From Jutongia hominis (GTDB taxonomy: Bacteria > Bacillota > Clostridia > Lachnospirales > Lachnospiraceae): 64,000 nucleotides of DNA. The stretch is taken from positions 1 through 64,000 of the forward strand of contig NZ_JACRSW010000007.1 of assembly GCF_014384965.1 (NCBI RefSeq), written 5' to 3'. The notes beneath the pieces are model-generated. The model saw only the letters and a list, made by a program, of their open reading frames with translations, did not search any database and was not told the origin of the DNA. The position numbers were made by a program, and so were the translations under genes. Of the stretch, positions 46,228 to 56,200 are shown in pieces (the stretch's first letter is position 1; each line of letters begins with the position of its first letter).

Positions 46228-47961
46228 TTACAACTTATTATTTTCTGTCACATCTACAGAACTCTTAACAATAACTGCTGCCTGTGTATTACCTGTTACA
46301 GTAATATTTAATGTATAAACTTCTTTCTTTGTAGTAGTCTTACCTGCAGCATCTGTAGTTGTTACATAAACCTCATCGGATGTGAGCTTATATGTACCTG
46401 CCTTTAAGTTCAGTACACCGTTATATGAGTCAAAATAATCTCCTGAAACAGAATCCTTCCATGAAAGATAACCCTGTTTTGTAACATTGGTAGTAACTGC
46501 AAATAATTTGTCTAATACGAAGTCTGCAGGAACTGTTCCCGTAGCACCTACTGTTGTATTATAAACTGTCTTTCTTGCATTATTCTCATATGCTGTAATA
46601 TTATATGTTTTTGAAGCCGGTACATATAATTTGTATACACCGTTTTCATCTGTAGACGCATAGAATGATGAAGCGCTGTTTGCATATTCAGGATCATATT
46701 TTGTGAAATCTGCTGTTACATTTGCACTCTTTACAATCGTACCTGCTGCATTCTTAACAGTACCTGTGATCAATACAGAAGGAACAACCTTTGTCTGAAC
46801 ATTAATTGTAATAGCGTGACCAGATTTATCAGCTACTGTAACAGGTACATCATATACACCTGTAGGTGCTGTCTCAGCGAGACGAACATCACCATCTTCA
46901 GCATCTACAGTAACTAATGCATTCTGAAGAGTTGTTGTAAATGTCTTGCTGTCACTAGCCTTACCGCCTACATAAACAAGATTACTGTTCCATACAGATT
47001 TTCCTGCAGGTGCTAACTTTGGTAACGCATAACCTACCATCTGATTTTCACTACCGATATAGAAATGAGTTGTAATAGAAACTGTCTTCTTCATCTCATC
47101 TTTTGCTGTGATCACAGTCTTGAAGTCACTGCAAACACCTGTAGGAACACCGGTAATTGATACAGAATAATCATTTACTGTAGCTTTTAAACCTGCAGGA
47201 AGTGCTCCAATTGTAAATGATGAATAACCTGTTGTATAATCACCAAAGTAAACAGATGATGAGAATCTTTCATCAACAAGACCTGTCACATAATTGTCTC
47301 TTGGTGTAGTACAATATACATACTTAGCTGTCTTTGTCTTCGTTCCTGCAAGACCTGCTACAGTAACCTGAACAAAATCGCCATCATTGATGCAGTTCTT
47401 ATCATTGTCATTATCATCAAGAACTTCTGAAAGTACAAGCTCATATGTCTTATTTGCTGTATTATTAACTTTTGCAATACTTAATTTCTTCTGAGCTGTA
47501 CCGTTACTATCTGCTTTTCTGTAGATAGAGAACTTAGAAGCAGCTACCTTCTGTGCTTTGTTCAAAGTCACACGAACTGTCTTAGATGTCAGAACTTCTA
47601 CATTAGATACGGCAACTTTTACAGGGGCTTTCTTAACTTTTACTTTAAATTTAGCTGATTTCTTACCTGACTTTACAGTAATCTTAGCTGTACCTGCTTT
47701 TTTACCTTTTACAACACCTTTACTGGTAACCGTTGCAATTTTTTTCTTGTTAGAAGACCACTTTAATTTAGCCTTTGCCGGTTTTACTTTTACCTTTGAT
47801 TTTAATTTAACTGTCTTACCTACTGTTACGGATACTGACTTCTTTGTAAGCTTCAAGCTCTTTGCTTTGATTGTCTTAGCATCAGCCGGTGCAACACAAA
47901 GCATCATACTTGCAGCGAAAAGAGAAGCAGCAATACCAAGTTTCTTTCCTGCTATTTTCAT
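46228..47961 (-). CDS. Secreted Big2-domain surface protein
   Basis: A 577-residue exported protein. The signal peptide (1-28, ending ADA) is followed by a Lys-rich bacterial Ig-like (Big2) domain (about 35-105, KLTKKSVSVTVGKTVKLKSKV ... ATVTSKGVVKGKKAGTAKITVK). Several beta-sandwich domains follow, including a putative-Ig segment (GALPAGLKATVNDYSVSITGVPTG) and a carboxypeptidase-regulatory-like/SpaA-like domain (about 395-480, VKNAAGTIVKSANVTADF). No LPXTG anchor is seen. The role is probably adhesive or structural. ATG at 47961 sits after AGGAAAGGAAG, so the longer frame from 47991 is rejected. Confidence 0.82.
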   Translation of the reverse strand: MKIAGKKLGIAASLFAASMMLCVAPADAKTIKAKSLKLTKKSVSVTVGKTVKLKSKVKVKPAKAKLKWSSNKKKIATVTSKGVVKGKKAGTAKITVKSGKKSAKFKVKVKKAPVKVAVSNVEVLTSKTVRVTLNKAQKVAASKFSIYRKADSNGTAQKKLSIAKVNNTANKTYELVLSEVLDDNDNDKNCINDGDFVQVTVAGLAGTKTKTAKYVYCTTPRDNYVTGLVDERFSSSVYFGDYTTGYSSFTIGALPAGLKATVNDYSVSITGVPTGVCSDFKTVITAKDEMKKTVSITTHFYIGSENQMVGYALPKLAPAGKSVWNSNLVYVGGKASDSKTFTTTLQNALVTVDAEDGDVRLAETAPTGVYDVPVTVADKSGHAITINVQTKVVPSVLITGTVKNAAGTIVKSANVTADFTKYDPEYANSASSFYASTDENGVYKLYVPASKTYNITAYENNARKTVYNTTVGATGTVPADFVLDKLFAVTTNVTKQGYLSWKDSVSGDYFDSYNGVLNLKAGTYKLTSDEVYVTTTDAAGKTTTKKEVYTLNITVTGNTQAAVIVKSSVDVTENNKL

Positions 47962-48394
47962 TTTCTTCTTCCTTTCCTGAGATAAACTCATTCAATTCAA
48001 ATTTACAGTACAAAGTGATGATAGCACTAAAAATATAAAAAAACAACCCTATTTTGTTTCTATTATATTAATATTCTTTTATATCTTGTTAATATTTTCA
48101 GTGTGCAATTTATCTAAATAATGCCATCATTTATAAGAATAGAATGCCAATCCTTTTCTGACCGGCAGATATCACCCTCTTTCTGATTTATTTTGTTCCC
48201 ACAATTCTTATCAAAAGAAGACTCTGTCTATTCTCACTGTATAAAAAGAAGACTACTCTTTTCGTATGTCAGAAATGAGTAATCTTCTTGTCAATTCTAT
48301 GTTAAATTCATTGGTGCAAATGCAATAAAAAATTGCTCTATGAAACCATTTGCAATTCCGATAGCATATTACAAATACTTTTTGCCGTACCGGA
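47962..48394. other. Intergenic region upstream of the Big2 gene
   Basis: AT-rich stretch holding the Lrp terminator (48243-48289) and a partial repeat of its arm (AAGAAGACTCTG near 48218). No gene or clear promoter box is identified. Confidence 0.45.
48243..48289 (-). terminator. Terminator of the Lrp-family regulator gene
   Basis: AAGAAGACTACTC (48246-48258) with GAGTAATCTTCTT (48277-48289). T run on the minus strand. Confidence 0.8.
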
Positions 48395-48841
48395 TCAGAT
48401 TTGCAATCCTCTGTGTTCCACGGATGTCGAAAAGACAATCAGCGTCTTTGTACGTCCATACTCCTGTAACTCACCAATGAATTGATCCAGTTCATCGGTA
48501 CTTGGAAAAAGCACCTCCAAAAGCATAGAATAATCTCCCGTCACACAGTTACACTCCACTACATTCTTACAGCTCTTTATATAAGGATAGAAATCTTTCT
48601 TATCCACCGGTGACACTTCGAGATTGATAAAAGCCTTGATATGATATCCCATCTTCTCTGTATTGATCTGTGCATGAAAACCTTCAATATATCCACTTTC
48701 TACCAGATTATCAATTCGTACGGATACCGCCGGAGAAGATAAAAAGACCTGTTTTGCAATATCTTTTAAAGACATTCTTGCATTCTCCTGAAGCATTTTG
48801 AGTATTTCTCTGTCAATGTGATCCAATTCGTTATTTTTCAT
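48395..48841 (-). CDS. Lrp/AsnC family transcriptional regulator
   Basis: A 148-residue regulator with an N-terminal helix-turn-helix (DHIDREILKMLQENARMSLKDIAKQVFLSSPAVSVRIDNL) and a C-terminal RAM ligand-binding domain (about 62-145, AFINLEVSPVDKK ... VVECNCVTGDYSMLLEV). Lrp proteins sense amino acids. It is divergent from the glutamate dehydrogenase gene (about 520 bases apart), which makes that gene a natural candidate target. Confidence 0.93.
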   Translation of the reverse strand: MKNNELDHIDREILKMLQENARMSLKDIAKQVFLSSPAVSVRIDNLVESGYIEGFHAQINTEKMGYHIKAFINLEVSPVDKKDFYPYIKSCKNVVECNCVTGDYSMLLEVLFPSTDELDQFIGELQEYGRTKTLIVFSTSVEHRGLQI

Positions 48842-49362
48842 AGTAATCCCTCATTTCTGTCTGTCCTGCTGCCAAAAAGCCCTCTGCCTTTCTTTTGGCT
48901 GTTGTTGTCTGTTACTATTTTATATTGCTTCCCCTGTATTTTTCCTCTTATAGAAACACAGAGTATTGCATTTTATTGTTTTCCGATAGTTCCTGCTGTT
49001 TTTCTTTTTATATCCGATACAGCATTCTTGTTTCTTTTTACTTTTACTGACCATTTTTCTCTCCATTATCAAAATAGCACTTCCTTTCTGCTGTGTCAAC
49101 TTAGCAAAAGATTTTAACTTAATATTATTAACTAATTTTCGTATTTACATATTATTTTTAACCATTTTCATTTAATAAAATAAATATTCTCGTTCTGTTT
49201 CAAAAACTATTGACCATTTTTCCAAAAAGAAATATGATTGCGACATGCAAAAATACATGTATACATTTTCCGGAAATGCAGTTTCTAGAAAAGCCAGCGA
49301 CTTGCTTTTAAGCACTCCACTACTTTTCACATAACATTTTTTACATAATAAGGAGAGTTCTT
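48842..49362. other. Divergent region between the Lrp regulator and glutamate dehydrogenase
   Basis: About 520 AT-rich bases. No gene, hairpin terminator or confident promoter boxes. Expected to hold promoters and Lrp sites for both flanking genes. Confidence 0.4.
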
Positions 49363-50622
49363 ATGGCGAAAACATATGATCCATTTAAAAACGTTCAAGA
49401 CGTTATGACCAAAGCAATGGAAATCGGGCATATTGATACAACAATGTTTGAGATCATCAAAAACCCGCAAAGAGAAACAAAAGTTTACCTTCCGGTAGAA
49501 ATGGACGATGGCACAGTCAAAGTATTTGAAGGCTATCGTGTACAGCATTCCAATATCAGAGGACCTTTCAAAGGTGGTATCCGCTATCACCAGGATTGTA
49601 CCTTGTCTGAAGTCAAGGCTTTAGCAACCTGGATGTCACTCAAATGTGCCGTAGCAAATATTCCATATGGTGGTGCAAAAGGTGGTATCAAAGTCGATCC
49701 GTCTACTTTATCAAAAAGAGAGCTTCGCAACCTCACAAGACGTTATACGTTCGCTATCGCACCTATTATCGGTGCAGATACTGATATTCCGGCACCCGAT
49801 GTCAATACCAACGCCCAAACCATGGCATGGGTACTGGATACTTACAGCCAGTTAAAAGGAAAACCTTGTCCAGGTGTCGTAACCGGCAAACCGGTTGAGC
49901 TTGGAGGCTCACGCGGAAGAAATTCCGCAACCGGCCGTGGTGTTGTGATCAGCACCAAACTCATTTTGAAAAAGAAAGATAAGACACTTGCCAACACCAG
50001 AGTAGCCATTCAGGGTATGGGTAATGTCGGAAGCAATGCCGCAAAGATTTTCTATCACAGAAATGCCTGTGTTGTAGCGATCAGCGACATTTCCGGTGGA
50101 TTATATTGTGCAGACGGATTAAATATTGATGCAATCTGTGACTTTATGGAAGATACCGGAAAACTCCTGAAAGATTACAATGCAGATGGTGTTTCCCATA
50201 TTTCAAATGAAGAAGTGCTTGCCTGCGACTGTGATGTTCTGGTTCCTGCCGCCCTTGAGAACCAGATCACGGCAGACAATGCCAATGATCTGAAATGTTC
50301 TATTATCGTAGAAGCTGCCAATGGACCAACTACAGAGGAAGCCGATGCGATTCTTGAAAAACGTGGCATTACCGTCGTTCCCGACATTTTTGCAAACAGT
50401 GGTGGTGTTATCGTATCTTACTTTGAATGGGTTCAGAATATTCAGGAACTGACCTGGGAACGCAATCAGGTAAATGAAATGTTAGAAAACCTGATGAAAA
50501 AGTCTTTCGAAGACATTATGGATGTCGTAGAAGAATGCAGCTGTACCTGCCGTATGGCAGCTTATATCGTGGCATTGCGAAAGTTAGTCTATGCCGAAAA
50601 TATCAAAGGAATCTTCCCGTGA
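49363..50622 (+). CDS. gdhA: Glu/Leu/Phe/Val dehydrogenase family, probable glutamate dehydrogenase
   Basis: A 419-residue enzyme of the small (about 420 aa) hexameric GDH group. It has RGPFKGGIRYH, the catalytic Lys in PYGGAKGGI, DIPAPDVNTNAQTMAWVLD, GSRGRNSATGRGV and the Rossmann motif IQGMGNVGSNAA near 220. The VAANA-type segment reads EAANGPTTEEA, and NSGGVIVSYFEWVQN follows. It interconverts glutamate and 2-oxoglutarate plus ammonia, probably NAD-linked and catabolic. AAGGAG lies nine bases before the start. Convergent with the NRPS operon. Confidence 0.93.
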   Translation: MAKTYDPFKNVQDVMTKAMEIGHIDTTMFEIIKNPQRETKVYLPVEMDDGTVKVFEGYRVQHSNIRGPFKGGIRYHQDCTLSEVKALATWMSLKCAVANIPYGGAKGGIKVDPSTLSKRELRNLTRRYTFAIAPIIGADTDIPAPDVNTNAQTMAWVLDTYSQLKGKPCPGVVTGKPVELGGSRGRNSATGRGVVISTKLILKKKDKTLANTRVAIQGMGNVGSNAAKIFYHRNACVVAISDISGGLYCADGLNIDAICDFMEDTGKLLKDYNADGVSHISNEEVLACDCDVLVPAALENQITADNANDLKCSIIVEAANGPTTEEADAILEKRGITVVPDIFANSGGVIVSYFEWVQNIQELTWERNQVNEMLENLMKKSFEDIMDVVEECSCTCRMAAYIVALRKLVYAENIKGIFP

Positions 50623-50778
50623 TTCTGTGGATTCTATCATAAATACATATTTTTGCCTATGCCCACTGCCCCTGCTGCTCTTTGGTGTTGGTTGCCGGAG
50701 AGTGATAGAGGCAGTGTGTTATTCTTCTAACTGTTCATTAATTGTGGCAATCCATTTACTATCATCACTTTCAAACAA

Positions 50779-51354
50779 TCATTTTTTTCTGCACACAACT
50801 ATAATAATATTTTTACTAAAAACAATTTCAGTCGAACTCGAACTCATTTCTAATGTATTAACTGATTTCAGATCGCCAACAATACCTTCTCCAATCATTT
50901 TCAAATAACTTTCCTTTATTGTCCACATACGAATAAAATCTATTGTTTGATTTCTACTATTAGTCAATACATTTAATTCTTCAGAACAACATACTCTTTC
51001 AGCAACATTATAAGAAAATGGAATTACATTTTGAATATCAACTCCTATTAATTCATCAGCTACTGCAACAACACATCCGTATACACAATGACTAATGCTA
51101 AAAAAGATATCCGGATATTCTAACAAATATGGTTTACCATTCTCATCATATTTCATAGTAAACTTTGTTATTCCAAAACATTCTTTCAATGCAATTTTCA
51201 ACATAATATATGAAATTACACAATTGTTCCTATCAATTAAATTACGATATCGCAATGCTTTTTCTTTTCTTTCCATCGGCAATAAAGTAAGCAACTGTTT
51301 TACAAAATCATCTTTTACAAATTCTTCCTGTTGAAATAAATATGTTTTATACAT
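50779..51354 (-). CDS. Sfp-type 4'-phosphopantetheinyl transferase
   Basis: This 191-residue protein transfers the phosphopantetheine arm of CoA to carrier-protein serines. It has IFFSISHCVYGCVVAVADELIGVDIQN, with Mg2+ ligands in GVDIQ, and the family motif RMWTIKESYLKMIGEG. It is shorter than Sfp (about 224 aa). It is the last gene of the NRPS operon and overlaps the ACP gene by eight bases, so it presumably activates the ACP and the NRPS carrier domain. ATG at 51354 is chosen, while TTG at 51363 is the other option. Confidence 0.88.
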   Translation of the reverse strand: MYKTYLFQQEEFVKDDFVKQLLTLLPMERKEKALRYRNLIDRNNCVISYIMLKIALKECFGITKFTMKYDENGKPYLLEYPDIFFSISHCVYGCVVAVADELIGVDIQNVIPFSYNVAERVCCSEELNVLTNSRNQTIDFIRMWTIKESYLKMIGEGIVGDLKSVNTLEMSSSSTEIVFSKNIIIVVCRKK

Positions 51355-51571
51355 TCTGCTCAATATATTCTACAATATCTCCCACTGTATTCAGTTCCTT
51401 TATTTTCTGATCTGGTATTTCTATATCAAATTCCTCTTCAAATGCCACCACCACATTTATAACATCCAAAGAGCTTAATCCTAAATCAATCACAAGTTTT
51501 GATTGTTCTGTAATGTTGTTCTTTTCCAATATTGTATAATCAACTAATATATCAATTACTTTTTCTATCAT
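51347..51571 (-). CDS. Free-standing acyl carrier protein
   Basis: A 74-residue acidic four-helix carrier protein. The phosphopantetheine site is Ser34 in LGLSSLDVIN. This serine-rich variant (SSLD instead of DSLD) is common in secondary-metabolite carriers. It overlaps the stop of the acyl ligase gene by four bases (ATGA) and the PPTase start, which points to translational coupling. Likely holds the acyl group activated by the ligase and offers it to the NRPS condensation domain. Confidence 0.92.
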   Translation of the reverse strand: MIEKVIDILVDYTILEKNNITEQSKLVIDLGLSSLDVINVVVAFEEEFDIEIPDQKIKELNTVGDIVEYIEQNV

Positions 51572-53208
51572 TTAGTATTTTCCTTTCTTTTATATCTTAA
51601 TATTTTTCTACTTGTATTTTTTTCAAATTCAGAATTTCGTAGCTTTATCTTTTTTACCTGTTTATATAATGGTCGTTTACTATTTATCTCTCTGCAGATA
51701 TTATCAAAATGTTCTTGCAAAAATTCCAATTCAGCCTTCTTTACCAGGCATTCTTCATTAGGATAAATTTCTGCTATTATCATCCCATCTTCCTCATATA
51801 CAAGCACTTCTTGTATTTCATCATATTCCAAAAAATCAGCTTCCAGTTCTTCAGGTGATACATTTTCTCCATTACTTAAAATAATTAAATTTTTGCATCG
51901 TCCTGTTAAAGTAAGAAAACCATCATCATCCAAATATCCTAAGTCCCCTGTTTTATACCAGCCATCCCTAAAGACTTCCTTATTTGAGTCAGCAGCATTA
52001 TAATAACCCAGCATAACTATTGAACCTTTTACTAACACTTCTCTAGAATTACTGATCTTCACATCAATACCAGGCACTACAACACCAACAGTTCCGTCTT
52101 TATGATAAAGATTTCTGTTTACTGCAACACAAGGAGAACATTCTGTAGTTCCGTATCCATTAAGTATTTCAATTCCAAAGCTCCTAAATTCTTTCACATA
52201 CTGTATACCAAGTGGTGCACCACCACATATAATATACTCTATTGCACCACCAAAGACATTCCTTATATGTGCAAACACTTTTTTTCTCACATCAATTCCA
52301 AATTTCAACAAAAAATCACTGAGTTTCATCATTCTTTGAAGTGATTTTTCTTTACTTTCTTTTTTGGCAGTTATCCATATCTGCTTATGAAACATTTCCA
52401 CAAATAACGGAACCAAAAACATTGTCTGCGGTTTTGCAATTTGTAAATCCTTTTGAATTGTTTTTAAGCTTTTATTGATATAAATTGTATGACCATAATT
52501 AAAGGCCATTAAAACTGCAACCACTAACCCAAAAGCATGATGAAATGGTAAGACAGCAATTGTATTTCCCTCCAGAATAAATAGTTTACAACTGTTATTG
52601 ATATCCTCTACAATATTTTCATGACTTAGCATGACCCCCTTACTATTTCCAGAAGTTCCCGATGTAAACATTATGCAACATAACTGTTTACTATCAATTT
52701 TATAATTTGAAAATGCATTTTTCCATGATGTAAACTGTTCTTTTCCAATTTCTATATAATTTTGCATATCAGCCATACAATATATAGTAATCTTTTTTTT
52801 CAATAATTCCACTACATTTGTAACCAATTGCCGATATGACTTTGAGAAAAATATAATCTCTACATCAACCGTTTCAAGCAATCTTGCAATTTCATTTTCC
52901 GGCAGCTCCTTATCAATTGGAACTACCACATTTCCACCACATGTAACTGCAAAAAAAGTCATAAGCCATTCATATGAATTTTCTCCAATAATTGCGATAT
53001 GTTTTCCAATATGCTTTTTTTCATATAACCATGTTCCAAATGAATTTACATCATCAAAAACTTTTGTATATGTTTTTGAAACAATATTTTTCCCTTTTGA
53101 AAACGTAAACGCTATCTTATCCGGACTCATCTTTTTCTTTTGGAATAGCATATCCTTTAAATCATTAATTTTAGGAAGTTCATATAAATCATATGGTTTA
53201 TATTTCAT
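51568..53208 (-). CDS. AMP-dependent acyl-ACP/acyl-CoA ligase (ANL superfamily)
   Basis: A 546-residue acyl-activating enzyme. It has the P-loop FTSGTSGNSKGVMLSH near residue 180, LPFHHAFGLVVAV, GGAPLGIQYV, the adenine motif LNGYGTTECSP near 330, YKTGDLGYLDDDGFL and the hinge LTGRCKNLIILSNGENVSP. The C-terminal lysine lies in the KNTSRKILR stretch. The pattern is of long- or medium-chain fatty acid ligases rather than amino acid A domains, which usually have a D at the pocket entrance. Starts one base after the NRPS stop. It probably loads a fatty or other carboxylic acid onto the ACP. Confidence 0.9.
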   Translation of the reverse strand: MKYKPYDLYELPKINDLKDMLFQKKKMSPDKIAFTFSKGKNIVSKTYTKVFDDVNSFGTWLYEKKHIGKHIAIIGENSYEWLMTFFAVTCGGNVVVPIDKELPENEIARLLETVDVEIIFFSKSYRQLVTNVVELLKKKITIYCMADMQNYIEIGKEQFTSWKNAFSNYKIDSKQLCCIMFTSGTSGNSKGVMLSHENIVEDINNSCKLFILEGNTIAVLPFHHAFGLVVAVLMAFNYGHTIYINKSLKTIQKDLQIAKPQTMFLVPLFVEMFHKQIWITAKKESKEKSLQRMMKLSDFLLKFGIDVRKKVFAHIRNVFGGAIEYIICGGAPLGIQYVKEFRSFGIEILNGYGTTECSPCVAVNRNLYHKDGTVGVVVPGIDVKISNSREVLVKGSIVMLGYYNAADSNKEVFRDGWYKTGDLGYLDDDGFLTLTGRCKNLIILSNGENVSPEELEADFLEYDEIQEVLVYEEDGMIIAEIYPNEECLVKKAELEFLQEHFDNICREINSKRPLYKQVKKIKLRNSEFEKNTSRKILRYKRKENTK

Positions 53209-53209
53209 G

Positions 53210-56200
53210 CTACACCTCCAAGTATCCTATTTTCCTGAAATAGTCTATATACCCACTGATATACCGTATGTCTGTTTCATTCCACTCAAATCCTACCTTC
53301 TTTAAAAAACATAGAGTGAAATTATTTTCAATATGGATATTGCTATCATATACAAGGTATCCCTGTTCGTCTATATCATTTTGGAATGCTTCATAAATAT
53401 ATTCTGTACTATCTTGCTTAGCTGTCTCCTGAAGGGCTTTGTTAAACTCTCCCCCATTTACAACTTTCATAGATATTCCAAGTTTATTGGCTATTTCAAG
53501 AAAACGATCAAAATATATAACCTTATTACTATTTAGATGAAATACACATTGCCTGTTTGCATACTGAGCAATCTTTACAATTCCTTCTGCTGTCTTATCA
53601 ATTGGTGAAAATTCTGTATATAAACTCATAAGATACTCTGGGAATAAACCAAATTCCAAAATTGCCTTTATTCTAGTAAGAAAAGCATTTGATTCATAGT
53701 TAGGCTGAAATTTATAATCACATACACGATTTGTAAGATTTCCTACTCTAATTATTTTTGCATCCAAACCATTTAGCATTGCATCATATACTTTTCTTTC
53801 TGCTTCAAATTTACTGCGAATATACACATTATCCAAAGATTGTCCGATATAAAAAGACGTCTCATTAAAATTTTTTTCTTTATTAGAACGATATATCGTA
53901 AAATCGTCTGCCATACTGTTACCACTAACACTTAAAGTTGATATATGAATAAACTTTGCTTTAATTTTTTGTGCATATTCTACTGCATGTTTCGTTCCTT
54001 CCGTATTTACTTTATAAAAGTATTCATATGAACCATAATGCTTTACACTAGCAGCTGTATGTATGACAGTCTGCACATCTGTAGGCATATCATAAGACAG
54101 TCCTTCCTTTTCTATATCTCCAACAATTGGAATAATTCTCTTATTTATCTCAGAATCATACTTGTCTCCAAAGTAATATTTAAGAATTTTGCTTAATCTT
54201 CCTCTCCTGTCATCTGCTTTTTGACTTCTAATTAAACAATATATTTTTCCATTCTCTTTTTGCATTAATTCATTGAGTACATGAGCACCAAGAAATCCTG
54301 TAGCACCTGTAAGAAGTATATTTCCAAGTGACTTTTTTTCAAATCTTTCTTCCTTTACTATAACGTTTCTCCCAAAAATACCCTTATATTTTTTTAATTC
54401 TGCTTCTTGATACTGCACCTTTAACTTTGATTTATCTTGTAAAAAATCATTTAAAGCCTTTATTGTAGGATAATCAAACACATTTTGTAAATCAATTTTA
54501 ATTCCCATGCTATGTGCTTTCGTAACATACTGAATAGCGGTCAGACTGTCCCCACCAACTTCAAAAAAATTATCATTAATACCAATTCTATCCATATGTA
54601 ACAATTTTTCTAATATGTGACATAGTTTTTCTTCTACCGGATTTGACGGTGTTACATATATATTTGTATTTGAAAATAGTGGTAATGGTAAATTTTTACG
54701 ATCCACTTTTCCACTCCGTGTCATTGGCATCTCATTCAATCTCATAAAATAATTTGGAACCATATACTGTGGAAGTGATGTCAAAAGATTATTTCTTATC
54801 CGATTCTCGTCTATTTTATCATCAGACGTATAATAACCAACTAAATATTGTCTACCGTTTTCATCTGTTTTGTCAGCAACAGCAACTTGATAAATCCCCT
54901 CATTCCTAGACATTACACTTTCTATTTCGCCGAGCTCTATTCTTAATCCACGTATTTTTACTTGTGCATCAATTCTACCTAAATATTCAATTTCTCCATC
55001 TATTCTCCAACGTGCTAAATCACCTGTATGATATATTATTTTTCCATGCATATTCTCTACTGTAGCATATGGATTAGAAACAAATTTTTCTGCCGTAAGT
55101 TCCGGACAACCAATATATCCTCTACTCACTCCTTCCCCTGCTACACACAATTCCCCTGCTACACCTATCGGTAATGGATCTCCATTTTTATCAAGGATGT
55201 AAATTTGACTATTAGCAATTGGTTCTCCAATTGTAATATTGTATTCTTTCATTCCTCTCTCATACATTTTAATACAGCAACCTACTGTAATTTCTGTAGG
55301 ACCGTATTCATCCAGCAATCTTGCATTTTTACAAATATATTCAATATTTTTGAGTTTAATTGCTTCTCCACCTAAAATAAATGTAGCATTTTTTGGTAAT
55401 TCCAATTGCATTTCCTGCAACATATCTACATGTGTTGGTGTGAGTTTATATAAATCATCTGATTTATTAATAATATATTTTAATCCATTCATAAGATCTT
55501 GATTTACAACTTCTAATGTACTGCCTGTAAGCAATGGTAAAAATGTAACTGTAATTGATAAATCCACATATAAGCTAGTAATAAACGACATATTGAAATG
55601 ACTAATTTTATAGGTATTCATTACTGTTTTTACATAGTTATACAAATTTCTATGTGTTATCATTACTCCCTTGGGTTGACCACTTGATCCTGATGTAAAG
55701 ATTATATAACACAAGTTTGACATTTCATTAAGATTACTTATAATTGGAGCCTTCAAATTATTGTTTGAAATCTTTTCCAGATCTTTTTTCAAATCTATAT
55801 AATCAACATCCTGTATTTTTTCAAAATAATCCAACACACATGCCACTTTACTCCTTGCACTTCTTACAATAAACTGAATTCTCTCAAATGGATATGTAGG
55901 ATCAACAGGCATATATGCTCCACCTGCTTTTAAAATGGATATTATTGCGACTACTGCCTGCCAGCTTTTTTTTGCGATAATAGGAACAACCTCATTATTT
56001 TTAACACCTTTTTTTCTTAATATATATGCCAACTTGTCAGTTAAAAAATCCAATTGTTTATAAGTATACTGTCTATCATTCTCAACTAATGCAATATTGT
56101 TTGGCGTTTTTTTGGCCTGTTCTCTAAATAATTCATGAATACACTTTTCATCTGTATATGACATATGTGTATCATTAAATTTTTCTATTATAGATTTGTT

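Noticed and set aside
48253-48438. 61-codon frame overlapping the Lrp gene end and its terminator
   Set aside because: It runs through the terminator hairpin and has no ribosome site.
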